DNA of 64,000 nucleotides from contig CM055319.2 of NCBI GenBank assembly GCA_029255685.2, positions 34,001,068-34,065,067 of the forward strand, in the 5' to 3' direction. The notes below the pieces were generated by a model. The model was given only the letters and a program-made list of their open reading frames with translations, did not search any database and was not told where the DNA came from. The DNA is from Silene conica. Taxonomy: Eukaryota > Streptophyta > Magnoliopsida > Caryophyllales > Caryophyllaceae. Shown here in pieces: positions 1-10,874 of the stretch. Each line of letters opens with the position of its first letter. Within the stretch, counting starts at the first letter, position 1. Made by a program: the position numbers and the translations under genes.

Positions 1-288
1 CTTATTATACCATGGTTGTAAAACCCATAGAATCCTTATTAGAAAATATATTACCCATACGATAAATAATGATAAAATAACTAACATAAATTGCCTCTTA
101 TTCTGATTATAGCGACGAATTAATACTCTATCCATACTTGGATCAAAGATTGGGTTGAGAAGTCATATGAAACTTTTCGACTCAAAAGTTATTTGCGATA
201 TTTATTATTCAACATCTTATTCACAACATGATGCTCCCCTTTTTAAATGGATGAAAGAGATTGGTATTGTTAAAGAAAATCGAAGATG
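1..288. other. Unassigned host-like sequence
   Basis: AT-rich sequence with no ORF that I recognise. A short stretch near 125-190 follows a TTATAG acceptor-like site and could be a decayed exon, but nothing supports a gene. The same host sequence resumes at 644 once the solo LTR and its duplicated target are removed. Confidence 0.3.
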
Positions 289-293
289 AAAAT

Positions 294-638
294 TGTAATA
301 CTCCATTGAACCGAATAGTATATTTGGGTGGGGTAACCCCTTAAAGAGGTCCATTCATAGACTTATATGACTAGTACTTAAAGGGATTGAAAGTAGAACT
401 CATATCAACAAAGTGCACTTTCTTTCTGGTTATCCATGCAAAAGAACTACACAGTTAAGCGTGCTTGGCTGGGAGTAGTTTTAGTATGGGTGACCTCCTG
501 AGAAGGTTCTTGAGATGCGCGTGAGTGAGGACAAAATGCGCCGGAAAGGACTCGTGTTGATCTGTGAGCCATGTACACAACCTGGCGAGCTACCGTGAGT
601 GACCGCTCCTGACCCTAGGTTTGGGCCGGGGTGTTACA
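294..638 (+). mobile_element. Solo LTR of a Cassandra-like TRIM element
   Basis: A 345-bp unit begins TGTAATACTCC and ends GGGGTGTTACA. It is flanked by a perfect 5-bp target duplication AAAAT (289-293 and 639-643). The middle contains a 5S rRNA-derived stretch, the hallmark of Cassandra terminal-repeat retrotransposons in miniature. No primer-binding site follows the right end and no second LTR is present, so this is a solo LTR left by LTR-LTR recombination. Cassandra has no coding capacity and depends on proteins of other retrotransposons. The 5S match, length, termini and duplication agree; the family name rests on recalled features of Cassandra, not on an alignment. Confidence 0.85.
446..520 (+). 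other. 5S rRNA-derived segment with internal Pol III promoter boxes
   Basis: The stretch reads as the 3' half of plant 5S rRNA. An A-box-like AGTTAAGCGTGCTTGG is followed by an intermediate element resembling GGGAGTAGTTTTAG and a C-box-like ATGGGTGACCTCCTG. Several positions differ from the usual plant 5S sequence, and the 5' half of a 5S gene is absent. It is therefore part of the Cassandra-type LTR rather than a 5S rRNA gene. It may still direct RNA polymerase III initiation, as proposed for Cassandra LTRs. Confidence 0.8.
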
Positions 639-643
639 AAAAT

Positions 644-857
644 GATACTATAAAAGAGTGTTGTAAGAAAGAAACTCGGAAAAAATTTCCAGACCAAATA
701 TAGCCCTTAACGAGTCAATTTTTCTGCCCCAAAAGCTCTCCCTAATATGGCAATTTTTTTGCGGATTTCCTTTTAGGTGTGGTTGCTTGAGCCATACAAG
801 ATAAAATTCTCATATACGATGGGGTCAAAGAACACTTCGAAGTGCTCGATGGAGATG
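644..857. other. Host flank between solo LTR and LARD element
   Basis: No gene or repeat recognised. Removing the LARD element joins this stretch to 9400-9412, after which copia-derived sequence begins. Confidence 0.3.
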
Positions 858-1266
858 AGAAGTGTAATACCTCGTATTTTATTATAATATTTATTGTTTA
901 TATTTGTCTCGATAATTAATTATTGAATAAGTGTTTTATATTTTATTAATGTTATGTCGTATATGCGTGCTAGTAATAAACTGTATCTAAATGTTTGTGT
1001 TGGGCCTCGAAATGCATGCCTAGCATTAGCGGACTGTTATACCTCTCATCTTTTCGGAACTCGGGTTGTGACTCGGAGTGTTTTTATTTTACGTTACGGA
1101 TTTATATTAACTATTATCATAAGTAGATATATTAACTAATAATAATGTTTCGAGTTGTACATGTATAACGTGCTGGGTCCGATTTATTTTACGTGAGGAA
1201 TGTAGTATGTATAATTAGCATAACGTGTGGCTTGTAATTGGGCCAAGTATCTCATACACGCTCAAG

Positions 1267-1273
1267 TATAAAT
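1267..1273 (+). promoter_or_regulatory. LTR TATA box
   Basis: TATAAAT lies in GC-mixed sequence and is followed after about 10 bases by a pyrimidine-rich, CCCTAA-like stretch typical of plant transcription starts and leaders. It is the best candidate for the U3/R promoter of the LARD LTR. The 3' LTR has the same motif at 7484-7490. Confidence 0.55.
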
Positions 1274-1437
1274 CCCTACCCCTCCTTAAACGCTCAAACC
1301 CTTGTAAACCCTTACACGCTCAAACCTTGTAAACCCCTGTAAACCGTAAACCCATATCCCTCTTCCCCAATGCAAAACCCTACTTCCTTCTTCCGTCACC
1401 GAGAGAGAGAGAGAGAGAGAGAGTGTGTGAGGCGGCG

Positions 1438-1497
1438 ATGGCGGCGGTCAAGGGCGTACTCAGGGGAGTTTTCGAGTCGGTCTCCGACGAGCTTAAG
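1438..1497 (+). other. Exon-like segment inside LTR (possible captured first exon)
   Basis: An ATG after a (GA)n 5' UTR-like stretch opens 20 codons beginning MAAVKGVLRG and ending with SDELK. A GTGTGTATGT splice-donor-like sequence follows at once. The composition is GC-rich and unlike the surrounding LTR. It looks like the first coding exon and donor site of a host gene carried in the LTR. In the 3' LTR the same segment has ACG in place of ATG (7675-7677). I do not recognise the source protein. Confidence 0.35.
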
Positions 1498-2627
1498 GTG
1501 TGTATGTCGTTCCTCCTCTCGTTTTTTTTTCTTAATTGTCTTCTTTTGCGCCTGTCGTAGTAATCCGCTGCTGGGGTCGGGTTTTGGCGGTGGGTTATGG
1601 TGGGTGTTGTCAGTGCAAAAAGGGTGTTCCGTGAGGGTTGCTGCTTATCGTAAAATGGAACGTGGTACAAGGGTGTTTTTGGGGTGGTACCACAGTTGAC
1701 TCGGGGGAGGTCGACACGGTGGTACCACTGGTTGCGTCTTGGTCTGTTTACTGGGTTGTGTCGAGGTGGCGACTGGTGGTTGTGGGTAGTGGTTGATTTC
1801 AGGCACGACTGTGAGCAATCAGACCTAGTTTTGGGCTCGGTTCAAACCGTCGGCGGGAGTCGACACCGGTATGGAGGTCGGTGGGGAGGCAGAGTGAAAT
1901 GAGTGTTGGGGTGAGGTGGCTGCCGGCGTGGAAATTGGTGTTAGAGGGGCACGGGGGACTAGTTTCACGCGGTGTAGGAGATGACGTGAGTAGGGTTTGG
2001 TGTTAGGGTTTTATTGTTTTAATAGTGTAATAGTGGCGTATGTAGGGCGTTTTGTAGTATTATTTTTATTGTTATTATTATAATATTATTACTACAAATA
2101 TTATTAGTATATATCTTTACTAGAAATAATTATATTATTATTATTAGTGTTATTGTATTATGATATTATTATTATATTGTTATTATTAGATTAATGGTTG
2201 ATTGTTATTATTGTATTGTATTTATGGCTATAGTATTTTAGGTACTTTTTAAGTTTTCTTTTTAAGTTGAACATTTGAAGGGCTTTACGAGTCGGGAAAG
2301 TTTCGATTTAAGAAAGTTACTATTTCGGAAAAGTTACTATTTTAGGAAACTTTCCATTTTTAGAAGGTTTCTATTTATAGTAGGGTAACTTGAGTTATGG
2401 GAGTTCGGCATGGTTATTAATTGTTATGTAATATCTGTTTAGGTGATGGTTTCCGCATGGAACATTTCTAGCAGATGTTCAGTCGACCTTGACCTTCTAC
2501 AATTTGAGGTAGGGGAATACTACATATATGAGATGTGTAATCTGTTTATTGGTTGATATTAATCATGTTCATATATATTGTTATATGATTGGTATATTGT
2601 GATATATAATTCTGTGATACGATATGA

Positions 2628-2732
2628 TGCGGAGATAAAGGGTCTGTGTTTGGTGCGGAGATAAAGGGTCTGTGTTTGGTGCGGAGATAAAGGGTCTGTG
2701 TTTGGTGCGGAGAAAAAGGGTCTGTGATTCGG
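2628..2732 (+). repeat. 26-bp LTR minisatellite, four units
   Basis: Tandem units of TGCGGAGATAAAGGGTCTGT plus TTGG; the last unit is a variant. Five units occupy 8865-8995 in the 3' LTR. A related unit occurs in the LTRs of the chromovirus at 55416-64000, on the opposite strand. Confidence 0.9.
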
Positions 2733-3131
2733 AGTGGAGAAGTTCAACTTTCTATTTATAGTAATGTGGTTTGTTTACAGTTTTCTCTACTCAACCTCGT
2801 GGTTGACCCTGTGTTTTCGTGTGACACCTGTGATGATCCGTGATGGGGAGCAGTTTGACAGGAAAGATGGTGCAGTGGGAGCATGGGATGGCGTGAGCAC
2901 TTGGATGGACCGACTTAGAAGTAGATCACACACCTTGTAGTTATCAGTTGTACTTTAATTTCCGCTGTGTAGTACTTGTAACATCAAAGTTTAAATTTTT
3001 ATCAGTTTTTATATAAAGTACTGCGGTTTGATTTACTTTGTTATTCACTACCTCGGATATTCCGAGATGGTAACAGCTCAATTTACTGAGGATGTCTTGT
3101 TAAAGACTCATTAATAAATCGGGGTGTTACA

Positions 3132-6100
3132 AAGTGGTATCAGAGCCGAACGATCCTCAGGCCTAAACCAAATGAATAATAATGAACGTAGGAAGAGTCG
3201 AATAAAATGAACCCCGAGATGAAACTGATAGGAGCTCCAAAAAGGAACGGGATGAGTTAGGGGCCCCCTCACACCAAACCTGGGCCCTTTCTGTTCTGTC
3301 TCGGGAACCCGATGAGAGTAATTGAAGAGTGGGGTAGACTATTAGTGACCTAGTTATATTGTACTAACGATCTTGCAGGAGAAGAATGAGGTAAGTAATA
3401 TGTGAGTTATGATTAATGATGTGCGTTAGAAAAATATGTGTGATAAGGAATGTGGGTCGATCTGGATGATTGACATGAAAGTTTCAGAGTTTGGAGGTGT
3501 ATTTGTTGAGCAATAGTTAAAGTGATGTGATCATATGAGTTTGGTATTTGGAAATGTTCACCCGATTATCTGATATTTACATGACTATCGTTATTATATG
3601 GCATTGGTGTTTAACTCCTTGTAAAGACGAGTAATTATGTTGATCTTCCCATGCGTTATGGTAATCCATGACTAGTGATGTGCGGAATGTGTTACCCCAA
3701 GGCATAAATGACATGTAGCTACGTGTTACATTCGTATATATGTGTACAAGTATTGAATATTTGGTTGGTTTCTCGAAATCTTGACTGTGCTCAAGATGAC
3801 GATTAAAGTTGAAATGTGGAATGAATGTTAATATGGTACAGAGTGATGTCTATGCTTCAAATAATTGTCAATGTGCTTTGGAATAAGAGAGGTTGAGTTT
3901 GGATGCGGTAATGTGTAATTGCAAAGGGACCAAAATTTTATAAATTTTCAGAATGTTACCTGGTTTGTGCGGGCTGTCATTTTATATGTGTTCTATAATT
4001 GAGTATGAAACTTTTATGTATGATAACCTTCTGAGTTGGTGTTACAATGCTTTTGGTTTCACGTTAATAGGAGTTGTATTTTGAGAGAAATAAATCTTTT
4101 GGTTGACAGTGGTCAAATTGTTACTGCACGGTTCTGTTTTGATCCATGTTCTTGTAAATGAAGTCACTTAAAACGTGTTTACTTTTTATGTATAATTCCA
4201 ACTCCATTGTTTAGAATATTCGTTCACGTTTCCAAAATGATAAGCTATGTAAAATCTTATCGGGTCGTTATTTAATTGTTATTTTCTTTGCAAGTTGTCC
4301 AATTCTCCGATGAATTGCAGTAAAGTTCCTGTCCAAACCATTTAAGTTGTCAAAATTGTTATGAATGATTTCCTTGAGATATGTATCTGCTTCTGTTTCC
4401 TATGATTAGTTAATTCATTGCATTTTCTAAAAACTATAATAGCTCGCAAGATAACTAAGTGGATATGTAATTGTAATTTGTGTAATTGCTACATAATGTT
4501 TAATCGGTGAAATTGTGAGTTATGTAAGTTTCATATAAAAGTTTAATCAAATGTGAATTAGGTGATGTGACCATGTGATATCCTGATATGGCATTAGTAA
4601 CATGGATAGTAGGCATATGATATGAATATGAACCTTACTATATGATAGCGTAACCTTGTTTATTTTGTCAAGTTTAATATGGAACCGTTTCATTTATGCC
4701 GACGCCCTTAATGTCTAGTATTATGATCTCTAAATAATGATGTGTTGTTCGTATGTGAGGTCAAAATCGTGTTTACCAAAGAAGAGTATTTCCAAGTGGT
4801 AGAATGAAATTTAACTGGTAAGCTTATTGGCATGATATAGCAATCTAATTGTTATACGTAGTTATGATTATTTTGAACGATGTTAATCGTGTTGATGTAC
4901 TTTCATATATTTATGGTATATCGTTGTCTAGATCGCTGAGATAATGACCTTTATAATACCTTCATGTATATTGTTATGTCACAAACTGAGTTGCTTTTGC
5001 TATGTTCAAAAATCTGATCATACTATTTTGAGTTATTAATTAGTGGACATGTGAAATATAAAGTACTGGCCTTGTGAATTCGTTTACTTTTATCGTTGAA
5101 ATTTTCATAATTCATGAGAGACAAGAACAATGTCCTAGTAAAGGAGACTCAGAATGTCTCCGTGTAGTCTTGTTTTGATCTGTAGCTTGCGAAATTGCCT
5201 TTTGATTCGTAATTATAAATTGTCACAAAATACCGCTTCAATGTTTCAAACGTTTCAAAATATTTCCAAAGTGATAAACCATGATAAAGCTTGATGTTTG
5301 ATAATTATGATGAATGTTTACAATTTGGCAGATTCTGTAACTATGTGTTAATGAAATCCTACACGGAAATCTAATTGCTGCGCAGTGTGTAAACCCCTTA
5401 TTTTTGCAAGTCATATAAGTTAATAGTTTCATGATAAATGATGTAATGTGAGTGGATAGTAGATGTACCTAATTGATTTTAGTTTGTTGATATCTAGGAA
5501 TGATAAACGGTCTTGTTAGTCTATGATTGGTGTGTATCTTATGTAATATGTCAATGCGCCATGTTTAATTCCCTTAAATTAATTTTGCTCTATGTCCTTC
5601 CCAAAATATGATTTTTGCTTCTATAACATGATTATGAGCATGAAACATTTAATTTGTCAAGTATGAACTACAAACTTCTTGATTGTTTACGTTGTTGTAA
5701 ATAAATTAAAAATTTGTGATAAAATTTCAAAGGTATGCAAGTGTTAGCTACCCTGATTCTGCTCTACGGGGTAACACGAGACTACCGATCCTACTATCAT
5801 ATAATCGTGCGGGGTTGGTTGATTATATGCCATTTATTCGTATTCATGGACTTTGATGCTCGAAGTGTTTATTTGTGATGACTATTTGTAATAATTGTGA
5901 TTACTAATTTTACTGATATTCATCATATCTTATTTCTTTGCTACTTCTATGTTATTGATGAGATGGGGCAAGAGTGGTATGATTATGGCTCCTAAGATGT
6001 AAGGAGAGGTTTATGCGGTTCGATTCATTGTTGAGGCGATCAGGTAGTACTAGACATGGGTCTAGCATGTAGTTTGATATGTACAAGGTGACGTATATTG

Positions 6101-7079
6101 GATTGTTAGATTTTAATAGTGATGAGTTCGAAGCAATACCATGCTGAGTGTTGTAGGTCATTTTATTTCGATGGAGCTTCAGATATTACTTGACTCTTGA
6201 GGTCTTTTACCGGGATTGGAAATTGCGAAATGAACAGTGAATTGAGTTTTTGGTTATTTGAGCATTGTGTTTCCATCGTTGTATCCTTTGACCTTGACAC
6301 GTGGGTGAGTAGCTTAGAGTTATTCTCTAAGTGTTGAGCAGCTCCTTTAATGGAACATTTGACAGTATGGGATTGAAACTGAGATGACAATTGGTTATTG
6401 GTTTTGAGTTATGAGTTGTTAGGCCGTTGTGCAATATCGTGTTGCAGGTCCAGTGTGACCCTGATTAGTGAGTCATATTCTGAGTTTGAAATTGGTATTG
6501 AGATGGAAGTATTGATTTGCGGTTTACCCCGCCAGTTCACTCACCCCTTTGTCTTTGGTCTTAGGTTTGACGATGAGAATACAATAATTGGTTACTTGGA
6601 GTAAGATTTTATGAGATAGAGTAGTGAGAAAGACGGGATAATGAGCTGGGATTTATATAATGGGTTACGGGGACGTAACCATGTTTTAAGGGGGATGAGA
6701 TGGTAAAATCTTTTGATTATTTTACAATATGGCTAGTTGTTATGACATGGCTAATTAGTATGTCGTGATTGTTTGAAAATATTTGATAACCTTGCTTACT
6801 CATGTTATGCATTTTATTGTGTTTTGCTTACTCATGTTATGCATTTTATTGTGGTTCGTAAAGGATCCTTCAATTTAGTTATGCATTAAACTTTGGGGAC
6901 AAAGTTTTCTTAACGAGGGTAGAATGTAACATTTCGTGTTTTATTTCGTGTTTTAAAGTATTTTGATTAATTTCGTTGGAATTGGGTGTCACACTTTGAA
7001 CTAGTTATGTTCCTAAGGACCGGTTTATTGACCGCTGGATGAGAACTTCGGGACGAAGTTCATTTTAAGGGGGGAAGAC
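3132..7079 (+). other. Internal region of LARD-like element, no coding capacity
   Basis: The primer-binding site TGGTATCAGAGCC (3135-3147), complementary to the tRNA-Met 3' end, lies three bases after the LTR. The next ~200 bases, including GATCCTCAGGCCTAA and AATGAACCCCG, match the leader of the minus-strand chromovirus at 62400-62885. From about 3400 to 6600 the sequence is AT-rich with only short ORFs under 80 codons and shows no retroviral domain motifs. The 3' part again resembles the chromovirus 3' region, with AGAATGTAACATT and GAACTTCGGGACGAAGTTC before the polypurine tract. Packaging signals and replication sites appear retained while the genes are gone. Confidence 0.85.
7067..7077 (+). 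promoter_or_regulatory. Polypurine tract of LARD-like element
   Basis: AAGGGGGGAAG lies three bases upstream of the 3' LTR and serves as plus-strand primer site. The chromovirus has the same tract (57560-57570, minus strand). Confidence 0.85.
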
Positions 7080-7613
7080 TGTAATACCTCGTATTTTATT
7101 ATAATATTTATTGTTTATATTTGTCTCGATAATTAATTATTGAATAAGTGTTTTATATTTTATTAATGTTATGTCGTATATGCGTGCTAGTAATAAACTG
7201 TATCTAAATGTTTGTGTTGGGCCTCGAAATGCATGCCTAGCATTAGCGGACTGTTATACCTCTCATCTTTTCGGAACTCGGGTTGTGACTCGGAGTGTTT
7301 TTATTTTACGTTACGGATTTATATTAACTATTATCATAAGTAGATATATTAACTAATAATAATGTTTCGAGTTGTACATGTATAACGTGCTGGGTCCGAT
7401 TTATTTTACGTGAGGAATGTAGTATGTATAATTAGCATAACGTGTGGCTTGTAATTGGGCCAAGTATCTCATACACGCTCAAGTATAAATCCCTACCCCT
7501 CCTTAAACGCTCAAACCCTTGTAAACCCTTACACGCTCAAACCTTGTAAACCCCTGTAAACCGTAAACCCATATCCCCCTTCCCCAATGCAAAACCCTAC
7601 TTCCTTCTTCCGT

Positions 7614-7662
<49 letters not shown>

Positions 7663-9394
7663 TGTGAGGCGGCGACGGCGGCGGTCAAGGGCGTACTCAG
7701 GGGAGTTTTCGAGTCGGTCTCCGACGAGCTTAAGGTGTGTATGTCGTTCCTCCTCTCGTTTTTTTTTCTTAATTGTCTTCTTTTGCGCCTGTCGTAGTAA
7801 TCCGCTGCTGGGGTCGGGTTTTGGCGGTGGGTTATGGTGGGTGTTGTCGGTGCAAAAAAGGTGTTCCGTGAGGGTTGCTGCTTATCGTAAAATGGAACGT
7901 GGTACAAGGGTGTTTTGGGGGTGGTACCACAGTTGACTCGGGGGAGGTCGACACGGTGGTACCACTGGTTGCGTCTTGGTCTGTTTACTGGGTTGTGTCG
8001 AGGTGGCGACTGGTGGTTGTGGGTAGTGGTTGATTTCAGGCACGACTGTGAGCAATCAGACCTAGTTTTGGGCTCGGTTCAAACCGTCGGCGGGAGTCGA
8101 CACCGGTATGGAGGTCGGTGGGGAGGCAGAGTGAAATGAGTGTTGGGGTGAGGTGGCTGCCGGCGTGGAAATTGGTGTTAGAGGGGCACGGGGGACTAGT
8201 TTCACGCGGTGTAGGAGATGACGTGAGTAGGGTTTGGTGTTAGGGTTTTATTGTTTTAATAGTGTAATAGTGGCGTATGTAGGGCGTTTTGTAGTATTAT
8301 TTTTATTGTTATTATTATAATATTATTACTACAAATATTATTAGTATATATCTTTACTACAAATAATTATATTATTATTATTAGTGTTATTGTATTATGA
8401 TATTATTATTATATTGTTATTATTAGATTAATGGTTGATTGTTATTATTGTATTGTATTTATGGCTATAGTATTTTAGGTACTTTTTAAGTTTTCTTTTT
8501 AAGTTGAACATTTGAAGGGCTTTACGAGTCGGGAAAGTTTCGATTTAAGAAAGTTACTATTTCGGAAAAGTTACTATTTTAGGAAACTTTCCATTTTTAG
8601 AAGGTTTCTATTTATAGTAGGGTAACTTGAGTTATGGGAGTTCGGCATGGTTATTAATTGTTATGTAATATTTGTTTAGGTGATGGTTTCCGCATGGAAC
8701 ATTTCTAGCAGATGTTCAGTCGACCTTGACCTTCTGCAATTTGAGGTAGGGGAATACTACATATATGAGATGTGTAATCTGTTTATTGGTTGATATTAAT
8801 CATGTTCATATATATTGTTATATGATTGGTATATTGTGATATATAATTCTGTGATACGATATGATGCGGAGATAAAGGGTCTGTGTTTGGTGCGGAGATA
8901 AAGGGTCTGTGTTTGGTGCGGAGATAAAGGGTCTGTGTTTGGTGCGGAGATAAAGGGTCTGTGTTTGGTGCGGAGAAAAAGGGTCTGTGATTCGGAGTGG
9001 AGAAGTTCAACTTTCTATTTATAGTAATGTGGTTTGTTTACAGTTTTCTCTACTCAACCTCGTGGTTGACCCTGTGTTTTCGTGTGACACCTGTGATGAT
9101 CCGTGATGGGGAGCAGTTTGACAGGAAAGATGGTGCAGTGGGAGCATGGGATGGCGTGAGCACTTGGATGGACCGACTTAGAAGTAGATCACACACCTTG
9201 TAGTTATCAGTTGTACTTTAATTTCCGCTGTGTAGTACTTGTAACATCAAAGTTTAAATTTTTATCAGTTTTTATATAAAGTACTGCGGTTTGATTTACT
9301 TTGTTATTCACTACCTCGGATATTCCGAGATGGTAACAGCTCAATTTACTGAGGATGTCTTGCTAAAGACTCCTTAATAAATCGGGGTGTTACA
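7080..9394 (+). repeat. 3' LTR of LARD-like element
   Basis: A 2315-bp copy of the 5' LTR. It differs by expansion of the GA microsatellite (about 7618-7660), one additional 26-bp minisatellite unit (8865-8995), and scattered single-base changes, including loss of the exon-like ATG. Confidence 0.93.
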
Positions 9395-9412
9395 AGAAGC
9401 CTCGGGCGGATG

Positions 9413-9571
9413 CCCTCTCTAGTCGGGGAAACCACTCTTGATACAGATCGCTTGTGAGATACGACCTTTGCGAATGCGGATTTGCAAATTGTCTTACATT
9501 GAGTGGGAGAAATTTTAAAAGGATATGAGAATCGGTTATCACACCTACACTTGTACGGACAAGTGGGAGTT
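9413..9571 (+). mobile_element. 3' internal end of a truncated copia element
   Basis: About 160 bp match the interior immediately before the 3' LTR of copia A (16965-17119), including the polypurine tract AAGTGGGAGT. They sit immediately upstream of what should be the 5' LTR of copia A. The homology to copia begins abruptly at about 9413. The LTR at 9572-10630 therefore also serves as 3' LTR of a second, nearly deleted element, as expected after recombination between copies. Confidence 0.8.
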
Positions 9572-10630
9572 TGTTGGAGCCTTGTGTCCTCCACATGTAG
9601 TGTGATAACGTCATTGCACATACCCTTGTAGTGGGAGATTGTTGGGGCTGGTGTCCTTGACAATTAAGTACAATGACTTATTAAATCTCTTTAAGGATCA
9701 CAAGGGCATACTTTTGTATTATTACCAGTTGATCCACGTTTATCAATAACGGTTGGCTTGCTAGATAAGTTTGACGTTATTGTCATACGGATGGCGGTGA
9801 TCAACTGGTCCCTATACGTCACACCTATAGGACACGTTTGAGAGATGTGAAGGTATAAAAATACAGTCACATTTATGCCGAATATGACTAAACAGTTAGT
9901 CAGAGGTATTGACTATTAAATTAGTCAATAAGATGTTGAGATTATTATTTAATACGGATTAAATAATTTTAGCTAATACGGAATACATGATTAATTCGTA
10001 AATTAAATATAAACGGTTATATTTAATTAAATATTGTATTCGCGAATTAATATAAACTGTTATATTAATTTGGGTAATTATACAATATCGTTTTTATCAG
10101 ACCATTATTAATATATCGACTGTATTAATATCTGATAACATGCTACGATTTATAAATAAAACCCGCGAATAACTTTTAGCTAAATGGGTCGAATCACGCA
10201 AAGGAATAAGGTAAGAGTGGATAAAGCCCACTCTCACCCAACCCAATTCGGCCGGCCGACCTAGATGCTACATAAGGAGAGTCCTTCTCCTTATGTCAGT
10301 AACTGTTGAATCATAATTCTGATAATTAGGGTTTTGAGAGTATTCTTCTCCCAAAAACTCAGATCTCACATCTAAAACCTCAATAACTCTCCCCATATTG
10401 CAAGGCAATTGGAGAGTACTTTCTAGCACACGCGGCATCATCTCAAACAAAGTCTTGGGTGCAAGTTATAGGAGGGAATTTACTTTAATTCCTATTCTTA
10501 GGCCAATTCAAGCAAGGACCCAAGGTTGATTTCTTTTTCATGCTTTTTATTAACTTATGACCATAATCACATTTGTATGTTTCATTATAATCCTGCAAGT
10601 TTAGGGCGAATACATGCTTTATTCCTCACA
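9572..10630 (+). repeat. Left LTR of copia A
   Basis: The LTR starts TGTTGGAGCC and ends TTATTCCTCACA. The start is fixed by comparison with copia B, whose LTR abuts unrelated DNA at the same base. Sixty-eight bases inside lies GTGGGAGATTGTTGGGGCTG, an imperfect repeat of the polypurine tract/LTR junction. Confidence 0.88.
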
Positions 10631-10874
10631 AGTGGTATCATAGCCAGGTCATGAAAATTTTACTTTTGTGTTTTTCATAAGTTTTAAAATCTGAAAAATC
10701 GTGTTCTTTCGCTGAGTCGGTCGATCGACCCCCTGTTGCGGTCGGTCGACCGCCTCCTGCGTAATTTTCTGTTTCGACAGTTTATCTTTTGTGAGAAATC
10801 GTTTTCAGAAACTCGGTTTCGTGTTTTGTGGTCGGTCGACCTGTTTTTCGGGTCGGTCGACCATTCTGCTGTTA

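Larger units (their letters stand above)
863..3131 (+). repeat. 5' LTR of LARD-like element
   Basis: This 2269-bp LTR starts TGTAATACCTCG and ends GGGGTGTTACA. It contains a TATA box, a (GA)n tract at 1400-1424, an exon-like ORF start, a TA-rich microsatellite zone (about 2030-2220) and four units of a 26-bp minisatellite (2628-2732). It is 46 bp shorter than its partner because of fewer GA repeats and one fewer minisatellite unit. Confidence 0.93.
863..9394 (+). mobile_element. Complete non-autonomous gypsy-type LTR element (LARD-like)
   Basis: Two long direct LTRs (863-3131 and 7080-9394) flank a 3.95-kb interior. TG...CA termini, a 5-bp duplication AGAAG (858-862 and 9395-9399), a tRNA-Met primer-binding site and a polypurine tract complete the structure. 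The interior holds no gag, protease, reverse transcriptase or integrase ORF in any frame, the definition of a large retrotransposon derivative. Its first ~200 bases and its last ~150 bases resemble the leader and 3' end of the coding chromovirus at 55416-64000 (read on the minus strand). Both LTRs carry the same minisatellite type as that element. I counted only about ten substitutions between the two LTRs by eye, so the insertion is recent. Confidence 0.93.

Noticed and set aside
446-520. 5S rRNA gene
   Set aside because: Only the 3' half is present with several changes, and it lies inside an LTR with target duplications; it is a Cassandra-type component.
1370-1902. ORFs of 72-109 codons in the LARD LTRs on both strands
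   Set aside because: They overlap each other, span GA repeats and differ by frame between the two LTRs; apart from the 20-codon exon-like start they look like chance ORFs in GC-rich LTR sequence.
2628-2732. CRISPR-like array
   Set aside because: Units are directly adjacent without spacers and lie in a plant LTR; this is a minisatellite.
9346-9663. 105-codon minus-strand ORF across the LARD/copia junction
   Set aside because: It spans two unrelated elements and the same frame recurs antisense in the copia 3' interior.
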